From Pseudoalteromonas luteoviolacea (GTDB lineage: Bacteria; Pseudomonadota; Gammaproteobacteria; Enterobacterales; Alteromonadaceae), in NCBI RefSeq assembly GCF_018100925.1, contig NZ_JAGJEH010000001.1:682001-746000 (forward strand): DNA of 64,000 bases, given 5' to 3'. This document shows positions 63,364-64,000 of this stretch, one piece after another. The first letter of the stretch is position 1. Each line of letters begins with the position of its first letter. Both the position numbers and the translations under genes were made by a program. Under the pieces are notes generated by a model. That model did not search any database and was not told the origin of the DNA. It saw nothing but the letters and a program-made list of their open reading frames with translations.

Positions 63364-64000
63364 CTATTGAGATAACACGGTCGTTGCTCTTGAGTCCATC
63401 GGTAATGAGATTTCAATACACAGGCCACCGAGTAGGCTGTTATGAGATTCAATCTTTCCATTATGGGATTCGACTATCTTTTTGCACACCGCTAATCCCA
63501 TTCCTTTACCACCCATAAGTGTACTTCTAGATACCTCTTCTCTAAATAAAGGTTGAAATAATTGTTGATGCGCTTCATATGACAACGGCATACCTGAGTC
63601 TTCGATTCGAATTATTAAGTTATCATTGTGTACATGCGTATTGAGAGATATTTCTACCCCTTCACCACCAAATCGCAATGCATTTTTAACGACTTCACAT
63701 ACCGCATTTTGTATCGTTTGCTTGTCCAAAGTGATGGATACTGTATCACTTAATTTATTGGTAATTGAAAACTTAGAAGTTTTTGGGTCTCCTTCACTGA
63801 GACAGGTTTGAAAAACTTCGTTGACATAAACTCTGGCGTTGGTTGGCACTTTATTTAACAAAGAAGCAATATCTTTGTCGTCTGTCACGAGCATTAGCTG
63901 ATCAATGAAAGTGTTTAGCTCATCGATTTTAGTCATTAGCTTATTATAAGAATCTTGGACGTTCTCGACGATATTGTATTGCAGGGACTCAACTTGAATC
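63364..64000 (-). CDS. Histidine kinase C-terminal part (5' end outside window)
   Basis: The frame is open from the window edge at 64000, so the start lies beyond it. The visible 211 residues begin with a helical, coiled-coil-like stretch (QVESLQYNIVENVQDSYNKL), then a HATPase_c domain: VCEVVKNALRFGG (N box), IRIEDSGMPLS (G1) and GGKGMGLAVCKKIVESHNG (G2). No phospho-acceptor His motif is in the visible part. It is on the same strand just upstream of ycgN. Whether it is a membrane sensor or a hybrid kinase cannot be seen. Confidence 0.82.
   Translation of the reverse strand, partial: IQVESLQYNIVENVQDSYNKLMTKIDELNTFIDQLMLVTDDKDIASLLNKVPTNARVYVNEVFQTCLSEGDPKTSKFSITNKLSDTVSITLDKQTIQNAVCEVVKNALRFGGEGVEISLNTHVHNDNLIIRIEDSGMPLSYEAHQQLFQPLFREEVSRSTLMGGKGMGLAVCKKIVESHNGKIESHNSLLGGLCIEISLPMDSRATTVLSQ

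Noticed and set aside
1..64000. CRISPR arrays, transposases, integrases, prophage genes, rRNA and tRNA genes
   Set aside because: Looked for on both strands by eye and in all translated frames; none was recognised.

Overview
The window reads as chromosome of a marine gammaproteobacterium of the order Alteromonadales, most likely Pseudoalteromonas or a close relative. The evidence is about 40% GC, the minCDE/ycgL/ycgN core genes, a CioAB-type bd oxidase, an ExeM/NucH extracellular nuclease, a GH92 mannosidase and many secreted proteins. This assignment is inferred from gene content; no marker gene such as 16S is present. No rRNA, tRNA, insertion sequence, prophage or CRISPR array was seen.

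Layout. 1-3.5 kb (+): the 3' part of a TgpA-like transglutaminase, a YuiF/NhaC-like transporter and a divergent YvcK/CofD-like protein. 3.5-6.6 kb (-): a solitary periplasmic binding protein, a membrane protein and a GT4 glycosyltransferase. 6.7-14.1 kb (-): one long gene run of MipA/OmpV barrel, RND adaptor, RND pump, OmpR-type regulator, sensor kinase and GNAT enzyme, with an 11-bp direct repeat in front that could be the regulator's own operator. 14.4-22.9 kb (-): an unknown exported protein, two short related peptides with a double-glycine-type leader (one too short for routine ORF calling), a PD40 propeller lipoprotein, and a complete phosphorelay (hybrid kinase, Hpt protein, receiver protein) with no DNA-binding output. 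23.4-25.9 kb (-): GH92 mannosidase. 26.4-31.9 kb (+): a two-component system followed by a DUF1800 lipoprotein and a DUF1501 protein; the same ATACAA-N2-TTGTAT palindrome precedes both units. 32-42 kb: a vWA protein, a NIT-domain chemoreceptor, a DUF1826 protein, an unknown exported protein, ExeM-like nuclease and a dihaem peroxidase. 42-46.6 kb: a MarR regulator divergent from a CMD/AhpD-like protein across a perfect palindrome, then a GbsR-family regulator with cioAB behind two identical-geometry inverted repeats. 46.7-49.9 kb: mltB-like, ycgL and minCDE.

An AT-rich accessory stretch (about 50-62.7 kb) lies between minE and ycgN. It holds a secreted PLAT-domain protein with a secreted PLC-like phosphodiesterase/LamG protein, and a contact-dependent-inhibition-like locus on the minus strand. 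That locus has a TPS-domain exoprotein ending in a fibronectin III domain, a 1406-aa protein with FHA-like repeats, a DUF637-like region and a C-terminal deaminase-fold toxin domain, and an overlapping immunity gene with YwqK/MORN-like repeats. The three genes overlap stop-to-start, so they are likely one translationally coupled operon. No CdiB/TpsB transporter is in the window. The window ends in ycgN and the C-terminal part of a histidine kinase that runs off the edge.

The best candidates for something new are the two-protein toxin locus with its deaminase/YwqK pair, the twin leader peptides without visible modification enzymes, and the two-component system that seems to share an operator with the DUF1800/DUF1501 operon.
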